NCBI GenBank assembly: GCA_963281155.1
Contig: CAUJLY010000006.1
Coordinates: forward strand, 8,928,001 to 8,992,000
Length of the DNA stretch: 64,000 bases
Direction: 5' to 3'
Source of the DNA: Rhabditophanes sp. KR3021
Taxonomy: Eukaryota > Nematoda > Chromadorea > Rhabditida > Alloionematidae
Under the pieces are notes generated by a model, which did not search any database, was not told where the DNA came from, and was given only the letters and a program-made list of their open reading frames with translations. The first letter of the stretch is position 1. Every line of letters starts with the position of its first letter. Below, piece after piece: positions 37,935-49,994 of this stretch. The translations under genes were made by a program, and so were the position numbers.

Positions 37935-38599
37935 TTAAGTGTGTAAAAGGGCTGTGTTTGAGTATGATGAATATTTGACGACATTATATAAATGATCAAT
38001 GTGGAATTCTGATTCAAAATCATCGGCAAACATATTATTTAGTGTATTCAGTTTGTGCTTGAAATATCCTTCCTCGCAATGGCGCGTCTTGCAAAAATCA
38101 TTTTCGTCATCACAAAGATCATCTTCATCCCTTTCATCATCAGTCCTGTTTGTTTCTGTTGAAACTGCAACTATTATTACACCTAAAATCTTTTGTCTTC
38201 AATTGTTTTGGTCAATTTTAAACTTACAGCAAATACCCGTAAACAAAAGAACTATACTCAACATAAAAGTGACTAATATAATTGCTAAATTTGTTGAAAA
38301 CTTGGAAGCGGAACCTCGGTAGGTGGCATAAAAGTTGGCATTAATGACACCTTTATTTGGAGAAAATTCTGGCCTTGGATCGTTTTCAACTATTAAAAAT
38401 CCTGGATCTGACTTTGAAAGTATATCAACAATATCATCTAAAATACGGTTATTTAATTGACAGCTCAAGAAGCTACAAAATTACCATAATTCTTATCATA
38501 CACATTTTTTGAACTGATATATTGGCGATAAAAGATGACTATGATACACGATACTAACACCAATGTTGCTAATATTAAAAGCCTTTTAGAAAATCGCAT
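37935..38599 (-). CDS. Orphan two-membrane-span protein (about 190 aa)
   Basis: Three short exons joined by clean junctions: 38485-38599, 38228-38437 and 37935-38182. Residues 8-25 form a first hydrophobic span (LLILATLVLVSCIIVIFY) and residues about 89-118 a second one (LAIILVTFMLSIVLLF then ICCVIIIVAV). The loop between is about 60 residues (SDPGFLIVENDPRPEF). The tail is very acidic with four Cys (DLCDDENDFCKTRHCEEGYF). I do not recognise the family. The plan, two spans with a loop, resembles small channel accessory or tetraspan-like fragments only superficially. The ATG at 38599 is the first one in this frame after an acceptor-like TTTAG, but a short ATG in another frame lies just before it, so extra upstream coding exons are possible. 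Confidence 0.6.
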
Positions 38600-40404
38600 C
38601 CATTCAAGATTCAATCTAAACAAATATTATGTATTATTATTTGGAATTAGTTGGATTTGTTTGGAATATTTGGATTATTTGAATTATTTAGGCGACAAAT
38701 AATTATTCTAAAAAAATATACGAATTTCCGGGAGTAAATAAAAACAAAGTTGTTAGCAGAAAAGTAATTATGTTTGATGGTAACAAAAAGCAAAGGTAAA
38801 CAAAAAAGAAATTGGCATGACTTTAAATAGAATATCAAACACATAAATATGAATGATAAATTTGAGGACACATGTTCACCAATTTGAATAAAAAATAAAT
38901 GTACATTCAAATGAAAATGTATTTGAATGAATATATAGATGCACGCTTATCTCATGTGGCTATTTACAATTATTGTAGAAATAAAAAACAATAACACTTT
39001 TTTTAAATATTAAGCAGAAGTATATATTTTATGAAATACAAAATATACGGGTGATTAGGCATCCTCAATTTGAATATGTTTAAAAATTATATACAGCTTT
39101 ATAATTTGTTGATTAAAAAATGCTCGTTCTAAACTACACATATTTTAAAAACAATTGGGCTCTAATTTTTAGATACATATAATAATAGCAAATTAACTTA
39201 ACTGGCGTTGTTCCCTGCCAAACAACTTCAGTAAAAACATTTTTATTAATAAATTAACGATAAATGTCATATTTACGGGTAAATCTGTATGACTTAATTA
39301 GATATATTATACATTTAATTAGTATACATAATACAACCTTCCATAACGACTTTACCTAAATTATTTAAGCAACATTAATTGGATGAAGGTTAATATTTAC
39401 ATTGTTTTAAATATATTCAAACAATACATAGGTAATGGTAACATATATGAGGATTTGTTGATTTAAGAAAGGGTATTAGGAAGTTAAACATGATATGAAA
39501 GATAATATGTCTTGTTTTACCTATTAATTAAAGAGTCAGGACTTCGTTAAATCAATTTGTCAAAAAATTTAAATTGATGTTGGATGAACTTTTTATGACA
39601 TTAAATTTAAAGCTTTGAACAGAACTAAAATATGATTTAAAATAATGATGTTATGTGTAACTGGTAAGAAGAGTGATGTGAAGTAATAAACCCCTTCAGG
39701 CTAAATTGACTACTCGACATCAAATTTTAAATATATATTCGATGGGCTACCTTTTTTGAAACATATTACCTTAGAGATATTTAGTTAATAACAAAATTTA
39801 AATGTTGTCTTGTGTAGTTAACTACAATAAAAGGAAATTAAAGTACTCAAATCTTGTAATACATAAACTATTACATCTTTAAATGAAATTGAATTTGTGG
39901 ATAGAGAAAATCATCAAATTAAGATACACAAATTATTTACATACAATAATATAGTACACATTTAAATGAATTAATTTGTCTATAGAAACATCTACATATT
40001 AATGAAGACAGCGCACATTGGTGGTGAAATGAAATTTTGTTTTTTAGACAAAAAACTCTTTCCACAAAACATCTATCTTCTGCTCATTAAATTATAAAAA
40101 ATAAACACAAAAAAGTTCGCCAATAATTTAAAATGTCAACGGGACATTACTGTTCTAGTATTTATATTAACTTCATTACTTTTCTATTTATATTAACTTC
40201 CACCATCTCTAATTTATTCTATACATTTTTGTATACGAATATTAATCGTCTTTTAATGTGTATTGATTTGATAGATTAAAGTAAAATTATATTTAGAGAT
40301 CAAAAAATGTTTTACATAAGCAAAAATAGCGATAAAGCAAGTATATATAATTTTGTTTTCTTAAAAACAAACACATTCAGTGGTAAACGTAAAAATATAA
40401 AGAA
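38600..40404. other. Intergenic, no gene seen
   Basis: About 1.8 kb of AT-rich DNA. The frame at 38647-38910 is rich in Phe, Ile and Asn and lacks splice context, so I treat it as chance. No RNA gene or repeat recognised. Confidence 0.5.
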
Positions 40405-41396
40405 TTAAACAAATGTTTGACGTTCTTTGTCTGTCGAGGAGGAAGATGATGACGAGGTTGGTGTCTTAGAATCTGAAAGCGTTTCGGTATCAGTTAGCTT
40501 TAATTCAAATGGTAGAGTCGGGAGTACCATAGGAGGACTGATGTTTGGCTGGATAATTGCTTTGTCAAACGGTGGTTTTTTTTTGGGCGAACTATCACTT
40601 GAGTCTGTATTTCCGGTATTGACAACAAAACCTGAGTCGAATCCATCTGAAGACGTCCTAAAGGAAGGAGTCGGAGATTGAATTATAGTCGATAATGATT
40701 GGGGGCTTATTTGAGATGTCATTAAAGAAGGAAATTCACTGGCATGTGGTAAAGAGGGTTGGTTGGTTTCTTCTAAATCATTAGGCTGACTTTCTGGCCA
40801 AAACTTTGAAGTATTAGACAACTTAGACAGCCATGCTCTAAATTTTAAACGTTCCGCAATAATGTCTGGGGGGAAGATATCGGTGTCATACAAAAGTGGA
40901 GAAGTTCCTCTATCCACTTTATTATTTTCCTTAAGCTCATTGTTCTCTTCATTGTATACTCTCATGGACAACGACTTTTCTGAATAACAAATTATTAGTA
41001 TGTTTAAAGAAGAAGTAGATAAACCAAACCTTTCGAAGTATTTGTGTCGATGGAAGCATCACTTTTCCTATGAACTAAATCTGGCAAATCCACGTCTCTG
41101 GAGTGTTCGTTTTTTTGAGTTAAGCTTTGTTTAGACTCATATATCTTGCTTCTTATTTTGTCCTGGTTATGCAATGCGTCATAGTCATACTCAAAATCTA
41201 AATAATCATTGTTTTTTTCTTTTTGACGTCGTCTTTTGGTCTTTGTAAAGCAGAAACTTGATTTTTTAGTCGAACGAGAATAGACATCAGAAGCATCAGA
41301 ATCATCTTCACTACTTTTCAAATTTTTTCTGTTTTTTATTTTAACAATTTGATCCACTGTTCCATTCCATATTTTTGTAGTTGCATCTTTTACCAT
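40405..41396 (-). CDS. Orphan Ser/Lys-rich protein, probable second gene of an operon with the DEG/ENaC channel
   Basis: Two exons, 41030-41396 and 40405-40979 (50-nt intron), about 313 residues. The N-terminal half is basic, with KNRKNLKSSEDDSDASD and KTKRRRQKEKNND; the C-terminal half is Ser/Pro/Thr-rich and ends in a poly-Ser run (about 9 Ser) before DKERQTFV. No signal peptide, membrane span or known domain seen, so probably cytosolic or nuclear. The context is informative: its ATG lies 19 nt after an acceptor-like TTCTTATCAG (41416-41425), and that acceptor is only about 92 nt past the stop codon of the upstream channel gene on the same strand. This spacing is typical of nematode operons resolved by trans-splicing. 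No function can be assigned; a role related to the channel is only inference. Confidence 0.7.
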
Positions 41397-41507
41397 TAAT
41401 TTGTGTTTTTGGAACCTGATAAGAAATAATTTGTGATAAAGTACAAAGCTATCAAAAAGACTGATACAATGTTTCAAGCATGCACAAGCAAATAAAAGTA
41501 TTAAAAT
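41397..41507 (-). promoter_or_regulatory. Intercistronic spacer with probable trans-splice acceptor (AG at 41416-41417)
   Basis: The stretch between the DEG/ENaC stop and the next gene's ATG is about 111 nt and ends in a pyrimidine-rich acceptor, TTCTTATCAG, followed by a 19-nt leader. No classical AATAAA is seen on the minus strand in between. Nematode operons typically have about 100 nt between genes with 3' end formation coupled to spliced-leader addition. Confidence 0.5.
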
Positions 41508-44470
41508 TTATAGATTATTGTAGTCGTTGTTATTTCGGTTGCTGTCACATTTGATATCATGCTTCGACATCGAATTATGACCACTTTCATTTGAATCATC
41601 AATTATCTTGTTATGCTTTTCCCTAAACATTAAAATGGACAAAATTTAACTGGTAAAAATTAAATTATACAGACAAACAAATATATGTATGTAAAACATA
41701 CCATTGATTCTTTTTCCAAAATTTGGGTGTAAAAACTCCGTAAGCTATCATCATGTAGACTAATTCAATGAGCGTCAAAAGACTGGCCCCTAGGAAGAGC
41801 CCTAGAGCACCACCAACATCGCAAGCAAACGACCAAAAACTGTAGGTAGCTTGTTGTTGCCAATACTCAATATTCATCTTATGCAAAAACACATTTACTT
41901 GAGCAAAGTTTTCACGTACAAATGTTTGGCCGAATTCAAACTTTTCCAAATATTCTTTTAATTCTTTCTTAAATAAATTGGTATATGCGGATTGGAAGTT
42001 CTGAACACTTTTTTTATACTCTTCTTGCATACTCAAAGTTTTGTTTTTTACCTCCTGCATGGTACAATAAACAATATCTTCCAAAAACTCCTTAAACACA
42101 TCTTTCTTTTCCTTCTTTTTTGTGCCAAAAAGCAAGACAACTCCGATATTAATAGCCTCTTCACTATCCCAATCTCCAACGACTTTCTTACCCAAATGTT
42201 CAATTCTCGAAATGGAATTTAATAAAGTAGTATCAATGTCCTTTGTAATGACATTGTACCATAACTCGTAAATTTCTTCCTCCATAAAATGCCTCATATT
42301 TCGGGAAGCCATCTTGTCAGCCCAAACACGTCTTTGCAACTTGCCATCTTCGTATTGTTTGATTAAAGCAATGATACGTTCCATTCTTTCAAGCTTTGGA
42401 CTTAATTTAAAAAGATATTGGCCATCATCGTAAATTTTAACTAGTGTCATCATCATCTCTTGATAATCATTAATTTTTTCTAATGTCTCGTCAATTTTAT
42501 CCAAATACTCACGTTTCAAGTCAGAAATAGTTTTATAGGCTATTTGGTCCTTATAGAAAGTTTCTTCGTCAACAAGTAAAAAGGTTTTATTTGTTTTTCG
42601 TTCTTCATTTAAGATGTTTGGATCAGTGATGGCAGAGAATATGTCGGCATGTCTTAGTGACATATTTCCATAACATTCAACACTTTTTGATAGCCTATCG
42701 TAAACGCCCACAAACTGATTTCCATTCCAACCCCACTTAAGGTCATTAATTCTTTTAGCCGCAACCCGGAATCGTTCGATCAAACGCGTGTTTCTGATTT
42801 GAATATCTTCTTGATACCTAGTTTGTTTTTCGTATGCTCTTTGAGCTTCACGCTTAATTCGGGAGATTATTTTATTTGGCAGGTGTTGATTATCTTCACA
42901 CTGAAAGTGAGTCTCTTTCTGTTCTTCCAAAGCACTTTTCTCATCTTCAAAATCAAAGTCATCCACATCCTGTTCGTCTTCTTCTTCATCTGTATCAATT
43001 AACTTCGGAAAAATATTATTAGGCAATTCATTCATATCTTGCCACGCAATATAATCTATTGTTTCACAGGATGCTTTGCAATTTTCATCTGAAACACCAG
43101 TATCGAATTTCTTTTGAACCAAAGGAGCAACACAGTCAAAGTATTGTTGGACATTGCAGAAAGACATATTTGATGTCGGATTGGGATCATATGCTCTTCT
43201 TATTGAACAATCACAATTTTGCTCAATTATTTCCATTTGTTTTCTGATAGCACAAGCTTTGATATTTGACAATCCAACAAAATTCTTTGGATTTACTTTA
43301 TCTTCCAAATTTTCATCAACACAATTTTGGCCCGGAATTTTGACACGATGTTGCATTCTGAAGGGAATGTCCATCGTGAAGCCAGGAGGGACATTGACTC
43401 CATCCATGGAAGATAATGGAATGTCCGTTTGATTATAAATTAAAATTTTAATCCCAGGCAACGACTTAGACCTTACTTTCTCCGAACAGCCTTCTATTCT
43501 CTCGTACCTCTCGACATTTAAAAGTAGTTTGAGGGCGTTGTTTGGACCGGCTCCATTAATCATTACGGGATTATAGACGTCCGTATTAATCGCCCAACAC
43601 AATCCCGTCAACGTCCAAACAGCATGAAAAGCCGACTGAGGACATGAGGTTCCATTAGGATACTCGCACTTCAAAATCATTCTTGACTTCCAATGGGCGG
43701 CATTTCTTAAAAATCTGACAGCATCCAAATCTCTTGCCTTATTCAGAGCTTTATCAAAAATATCCGTAAAATTTCCAGCCGTTTGATTGTCCGCTAGCTT
43801 CCGATTTAACACATTTGGACCTGTCAAATAAGTTAACCTGTACTGATTAGTATTACAAATTGCAACAGTCGGGAAATTTATTTGTGGAGGGTAGTGAGCT
43901 TCTATGTTAGTTGACACCGGATGATTTATATACATTTTTGATTGCGAATATATTTGGAAGACAGCGCAAAAGAAAAAGAAAGCGAATAGGCACTTCCAGA
44001 TATTTTTTATCCAAAAGTTGTCGGAACGAATGTGACGAATGCCATCTACATTTGTGTATTCTAGGTATGAAAGAAAGTTAGGTTGCGTAGTAGATGATGA
44101 TTCATTCGAAACTTTTTCTGGTTCTTTATGGTCATCTCTTATTACACTGTTGTTGTAGATGATTGAGGATAAACTCGATAAGGAGAGATCTCTCTTCAAT
44201 GCTTCATCCATAAATCTTAAATCATCTGGAGAGGCGATTTGAACCTCAGCTTGAGAATTTGAGAAGGCAACACCGCCAAATCTGCTAAAACAAAAGCTTT
44301 AAACACATTCTCAGGTTACAAACTTACTTTTTAGCCTTTCCGTCCCGCATCACAACAATAGAGTTTTTAGAAATATTAGCTCCAGAATTTCTCTTGCTTG
44401 TATTCTGGTCATGTTTGTCTCCATCAGAAGCTAGAGCATTCGTAAATAGCTTCGTAAATTTGCTAGGCAT
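41508..44470 (-). CDS. DEG/ENaC (degenerin/acid-sensing type) sodium channel subunit with a very large ectodomain insertion
   Basis: Three exons (44328-44470, 41702-44284, 41508-41622), about 946 residues. The first transmembrane helix (IWKCLFAFFFFCAVFQIYSQ, about residues 142-162) is followed by the family motif INFPTVAICNTN. The Cys-rich ectodomain runs to about residue 470. The pre-M2/M2 segment near residues 870-905 reads SFACDVGGALGLFLGASLLT then LIELVYMM, with the GAS selectivity-filter triplet. Between the Cys-rich part and M2 lie about 400 residues that are mostly charged and helix-prone, starting with an acidic run (DTDEEEDEQDVDDFDFEDE). This nearly doubles the usual family length of 550-700. 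Such channels form trimers in the plasma membrane and carry mechanosensory, acid- or peptide-gated sodium currents. The start was set at the first ATG of exon 1; the cytosolic N-terminus is long. The gene heads a probable operon. Confidence 0.93.
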
Positions 44471-47400
44471 AATTAGAAGTGAAATCCCGTGGGCAGTTAA
44501 ATGATATCTATTTGATAATCAGCAATAATTATACTACTTTGCAAGCAAGCCGATACTTTAAAACATGCCACAAAATGTATTCTCTAAAAAAATAAATTAT
44601 AAGAGGAAAGAAAGATAAAAAATGTAGTCATAATAGTTGTTTCTGAAAGTATTTAAGTACCATTAAAAGTTAAACTTTGTACAAATTACACAATTGGGAG
44701 TATACTGATACTTCAATTATTTTAACATCCACCAACATTTTGATGAAACGGGATTAAAAATAAAATGGTCTATTTTTGGTGGTTTAAAAAGACCACCATA
44801 ATTAAAGCAATAATAACCCAATGTTTATAATTAAAAATAAAGAAAGTGGAAGAATTGATCAGGGTAAAATTTGTAATCATAAAATTAAACTTAAAGTAAA
44901 ATGATGAAAGCTTCTGACCTTTCTTTTATACATCCAAATCCCATTAAACATGTATATATCAATCATTGAACACTATCCAGAGGGATGATTGTCAACGTTG
45001 CATTCCCCAACAAACGAACGAGCACCAACATTTCTACTCCATTATTACAAAAAATTGTGGCTGATTAAAAAGTTTGATATTATATAAAAATCTCTATATA
45101 CATTTTTTATAATAAATGAAAGCCGTTTAAAAATATTAATTATATCTACAAGATTTAGGATTAGATAGGTCTAAAACAAAAGTGTACATTTGAAGATTAA
45201 TATGTAGGGCTCATTTTGATTAAAGAAATAGTTCAATTGGCGAATAGTCTTAATTAATCATCATTGTTCGATACTTTTATTGGCGATTAATAGAAATATA
45301 TCAAAAGATAAAATGCCATTGTTTTAAAAATAAATGTTAGGTAGTGTGGTATGTAGTGGCATAATTGTGACTTTTCGACATTTTTCAATCTTTTTATTAT
45401 CATATTTTGTAATTTTGCAATTGCCATGGTCTAAAGCAGATTATTCAATTAAAAATAATCCTTATCACTTAGAACCAGAGCCTAATATTTAGAAGTGTGT
45501 TACTTGAATATTTTTTATCACCAAAGTAAATCAAAATAAATGATACTTTTTCAAGTTTATTAGCTAATTTATGACACATTAAATACCCAAATACAAGAAA
45601 ATCTATTTCGAACAGAATATACTTTGCCAAACCTATTTGTGCTTTCAAAAAAACAAAACACAATTTACTACATTTGCGTAAAGGAATTAAAAATGATCAT
45701 CAACAATTTCATCTTCCAAAATATGTTTCTTTTTAAGCTAATGGTATTTCCTAATATAATTAAGAAACGAAATACTTAAAATTAGAGTGGAAATCCTTTT
45801 ACTTATGATAATGTGGAAGTAATTGAGGAGGAAGAAGAGAAACCATAAGGTTAAAAAAGATGACTGATTTAAATGTAATGCCCCCACTATTGTTTCTATT
45901 GAGGAGTTTGTGAAAAAATCGTGTCTTTATGATGCATCAAATTTACGCATACTCACTTTAGTCTGCCAATCATTTCCAATGCTTCGAATTAAATTACTTA
46001 AAATTGGTGTAGTAATTGGAAAAGAACCTATTTAATAAACGATTCTATAATTACTCAATATTTATAAATTATTTATTTAATGGCAATTGATCATTTTGAT
46101 TGGTATTTTTATGCCCGACAAATCAATTAAGGATATTGTCAGCAACGTAATGTATTACTTTTATATTAATTTTTAAATATTGTTGGTTAATTAATGTAAT
46201 GGCTAATTTATTAAGGAAATAAAAGAAATATGCTAATAATTAAGAAGGTAGCAGTCGTTAATTTACTCCATTCATCATATAATTAATGTACCTTCTTTTT
46301 ATTGTCTAATTACCTTGCTTCAATTTGGCAATTAAGCTTTATTTATTTACACGGAAGCGTCTACTATTTACAAGAAATATTTTTGGTATGGCGTAATATA
46401 GGAATTTGCACATTCACTTGAATAACGTTATGACATAGCCAAGCTAAAAATAATCAGCTTAATGAACATAATTCTTTTAATGTTGTTTTTCAAATAATTC
46501 AAATTTCCACTACACTGCATTTTATTATTTAAAGGCAAAGATCATGATGAGTAGAAGTCTTTAAATACATTTTTAATACAACATTGTTTGACAAAGTATA
46601 AAACAGTGCAATATAAATAATTATGCTAAGACCAAATGAATTACAGATTATGTGTGTTTATCAGTGTATCTACAAAACAAAATGTATATGATTTTTGGCA
46701 CCATCCACGCATCTTATCAAAGCCATAATTTACAATAATAGGCAATTGTTCATTTCATTTAAAAATAGCTGCAGTATCGTCTTTGATGGTGGCGTTAAAG
46801 TATATCAAGGTATACGCGATGCAACCAAATATCATTTGGTATAAGTTCTAAAAACATTTTTTGAACAAACACCTACTCTTCCATTCTATATCTTTATACC
46901 TTTATTAGAATGGGAGTTCTGGTGGTGGTTTGATTGCACCAGAATGATTGCATAAATTTTGATATTCAAAATAGTTACATTGCTATTGACTTTTGGAAAC
47001 GTTGAATGGGTTATAATCTTGTTAAATTTTTATGTGTGGGAATAATGTTGGTAGGGATTTTTCGCATTTATTATTACTTAGATACATTTCATACACTAAA
47101 TTATTTTAATTAATTTATTCTTTTTATTTATACATTTTATGATACCTCCTCTTAAAATGCATATTTTCGGGACTGTCGTTTAAGTTCCTAATTTATACTC
47201 ACTGCCTTTTGTGTAATTACTTACTGATAGCACTATTGTTTTGTAAGTTATTGATGAAAATAATTCATACCTTGTAAAAGTATATTCATAAACTACATAA
47301 TATATTGCCAAGTATTTTCCGAACACTCATCTATTTTAATTACCACGCTTGTTTACGTAAACACTAACATCACCATGGTATCTTTTCACTAATACCTTCT

Positions 47401-48452
47401 AAACAATTAAATAGCAAAACAAAATACATAATGTTTCTACATATTATTGGGTCAAATTATATTTTCTATAAAGTTATTTTAATATACGGATGTTTAGGAG
47501 ATATGCTGAAAATTAAATTTGATAAATATTTGACAATATTCTCATTCTCACTTTCTATAAAATAAAAAAGCCAATGATGCTATTTTTAAATCAGATACAA
47601 TATTTAGCACGTATGTATTTGTTTACGTGATTTGAGTGTAATAAAGAAACTATAATGACTCTCTCCCAAATATTTAACTACTTGATCTTGTGACAGCAAT
47701 CTCCTTTGCTGGCATATTTTGATCTATTTTTAAAAGAAACAAAGTGCAGCAGATATATTCTCTTTAATTTTTAATCCTTCCAGAGATTATATGAATCTAT
47801 GCAATATAATGATGTTATAATAGTATTGCCTTGGTACCCAAAATATAATACACTTTTGTTTAAAAAATGGCTGGTTACAATAAAAAAGAGAGTATGTAAA
47901 GAACGATTTTACAAACTTTTTGATAGTTCTGTATGCTCATGGTTGTAGTGCATACTTTAGTGTTGAAAAGATTATGCACTAGTACCTTTTCAACAAACTA
48001 ATAGCTATCTTATCATGTACAGTCTTTTTAAACAATAATATTTTGTTTTGATACTAAATCAGGGTGATTGTTTCGTGTCCCTTTTACTTTAAATTCAAAA
48101 CAATACTACTACCAAAAAGGAGTCAAATGTTTGGTGACTTGCGCATAAGCAGTATCTACCATAAAATGTAATGTATTTAGTGTTTATTCAACGTATGTAG
48201 ATGTTTCTTAAAACACATTTTGAGTATATACATAGATTTCAGTTATTATTTTTAATGTAATTACTACCCACATTTGTCTACCCTAACAAACAAATCGTAA
48301 CGGATATTTTGGCTTTTACTCGCTTTTACCTAAATTGGTATCTTAAAGTTACACATTTATACACCTTTCATTTACTTCTCTTCTACAAACTTCTATTAAT
48401 CAGTAATTTTGTGAATGTAGTAATTAAGGTACATCATTTCATTTTAGGTGAG
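44471..48452. other. Long intergenic region, no gene recognised
   Basis: About 4 kb of AT-rich DNA. No supported exon on either strand; 45469-45663 is a chance frame. The right end (48439-48447) is TTCATTTTAG, an acceptor-like site 5 nt before the next ATG. No tRNA, repeat array or mobile element recognised. Confidence 0.55.
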
Positions 48453-49418
48453 ATGAAATTTAGAGACGTCACTCGATTTCTTCGTATTACTGGCCGTAAA
48501 AAGCGGGAGACATTGGGGATTAGCACTGAAGATTTACATGTAGAAGATAACGCTATCAAAGTTGTTTCTGTTAAAAGGGATGAAAAGAAAGTATGTTTGC
48601 AAAAAGCTGAAGAGAGAGTGTGTTTCCAAAAAGCTGAAGAGAAAGCATCTTTGAGAAAAGAAAGTGAGAGAGTTACTTTCAATATTATTGACGATGCAAT
48701 TGAAACAGCTGATGATGTTGATGAAGTAATTGAAGCTATGCATGATGTTGAACTTAACAGTTTTACCAAGAAAAAAGGAACCTCCAGGAAAAGATTAAGA
48801 AAATTAAGAGACGATATGTACAATGAAGATAACATTCCCGAATCTGCTGCTAAAATGATGGAGATGGAAAAAGAACCAGAAATCGGGGTTGAATCAAAGA
48901 TCCTAATTAACCAACGTATTTTCAAACCGCATGAAAAGATGAAAAAAGAAATTAAATCTTCACACAAGAGCAAATACTCAGTTTTAAAAATTTGCACATT
49001 TGGGGAAAACACATACATCATTAAAAGCTCTCCTATTTACTTGTACCCCGAAGAGTATGGCATTACCATGTCCTTAGCCAGAGATTTTACTAACACTCAA
49101 CTAGAAACAAATATTTTTTACAATCATTTTTATTACGTCCGGGATATGGATATGCTTGATACCATAAATGAAGATGAAATCCCCGAATCTTTCCACGATC
49201 AATTTAAATACTATCCACGAGCAATCATCAGACTCGAACAAGATGTTCCTCTAAAATCGGCCATCAAAAGGTCGGCTTCAATCTTGTCTAGGCACTTGAT
49301 AGAAGGCGAAGACCCCGAAGACGATGAAGTAATCTGTCTCGACGAAGACGAATTCCATCGCAACTGTGAAGTTCTTGAAGATGGAGGTATTAAGCTTGAT
49401 TTCTTCAGATACGACTAA
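48453..49418 (+). CDS. Orphan charged protein (321 aa)
   Basis: I start at the ATG at 48453 (MKFRDVTRFLRITGRKK), which lies 5 nt after the acceptor-like ATTTTAG; the frame is open upstream but that part is Phe/Leu/Ile-rich and intron-like. Residues about 48-75 hold an imperfect triple repeat of a KAEE/KESE unit (CLQKAEERV, CFQKAEEKA, SLRKESERV). A strongly charged helical region follows, with RKRLRKLRDD. The C-terminal half looks more globular (KYSVLKICTFGENTYIIKSS, PIYLYPEEYG, EIPESFHDQFKYYPRAI), and the end is acidic. No signal or membrane span. Not recognised; probably intracellular. AATAAA at 49579-49584 lies about 160 nt after the stop. Confidence 0.75.
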   Translation: MKFRDVTRFLRITGRKKRETLGISTEDLHVEDNAIKVVSVKRDEKKVCLQKAEERVCFQKAEEKASLRKESERVTFNIIDDAIETADDVDEVIEAMHDVELNSFTKKKGTSRKRLRKLRDDMYNEDNIPESAAKMMEMEKEPEIGVESKILINQRIFKPHEKMKKEIKSSHKSKYSVLKICTFGENTYIIKSSPIYLYPEEYGITMSLARDFTNTQLETNIFYNHFYYVRDMDMLDTINEDEIPESFHDQFKYYPRAIIRLEQDVPLKSAIKRSASILSRHLIEGEDPEDDEVICLDEDEFHRNCEVLEDGGIKLDFFRYD

Positions 49419-49994
49419 CAATGACAAGTCACTCTATCTTCAAAATAACAATTTTAATCTCACCCTCTCTTTACATAACAAGTCCTTCTGCTTGCGTCGG
49501 TTTCACGTTAAATTACTACGAAGTTTGAAATTATTATTGTCAACTCTTATATGATAATATATATTTTCTACACTGATTAATAAAATTCATTTAAGCATCC
49601 AAAGGCTGTAATACTAACATATTTGCAATAACGACATTTTATTTGGTTTGTTTATTGAACTAATGTAGTTGTGTGTGTTTCAGCTACATATTTAATATTT
49701 TTAATTGAATGTTTAAAAAGACTTTGCCTGCCAAACACTTTGACTATATTGAGAAATGTTTAATATGACTAATTGGGGATATTTAAATATTTTATGTAGT
49801 TTGGATAGCATTTTCTGTGATCCTTAAAATAGATTATTTTTCTAAGAAAAAGCATATAATTATGTACTAATTTAAACAGAAAAAGTATGCACGTTAGATG
49901 AACTTGATGAAATAAAGAATGCGGTCAGAGTTAAAACAAATAACTTTTGCGGCAATTTTATTGTGGCACTTTTATATATAATGAAATACAAAAA
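49419..49994. other. Intergenic between convergent genes
   Basis: Spacer holding the AATAAA (49579-49584) of the gene at 48453-49418 and the 3' flank of the minus-strand gene at 49995-50759. Nothing else recognised. Confidence 0.5.

Noticed and set aside
38647..38910. Hydrophobic minus-strand frame upstream of the two-span protein
   Set aside because: Phe/Ile/Asn-rich with tandem TTTGGAATATTTGGATTA-like sequence; no splice donor leads from it into the gene.
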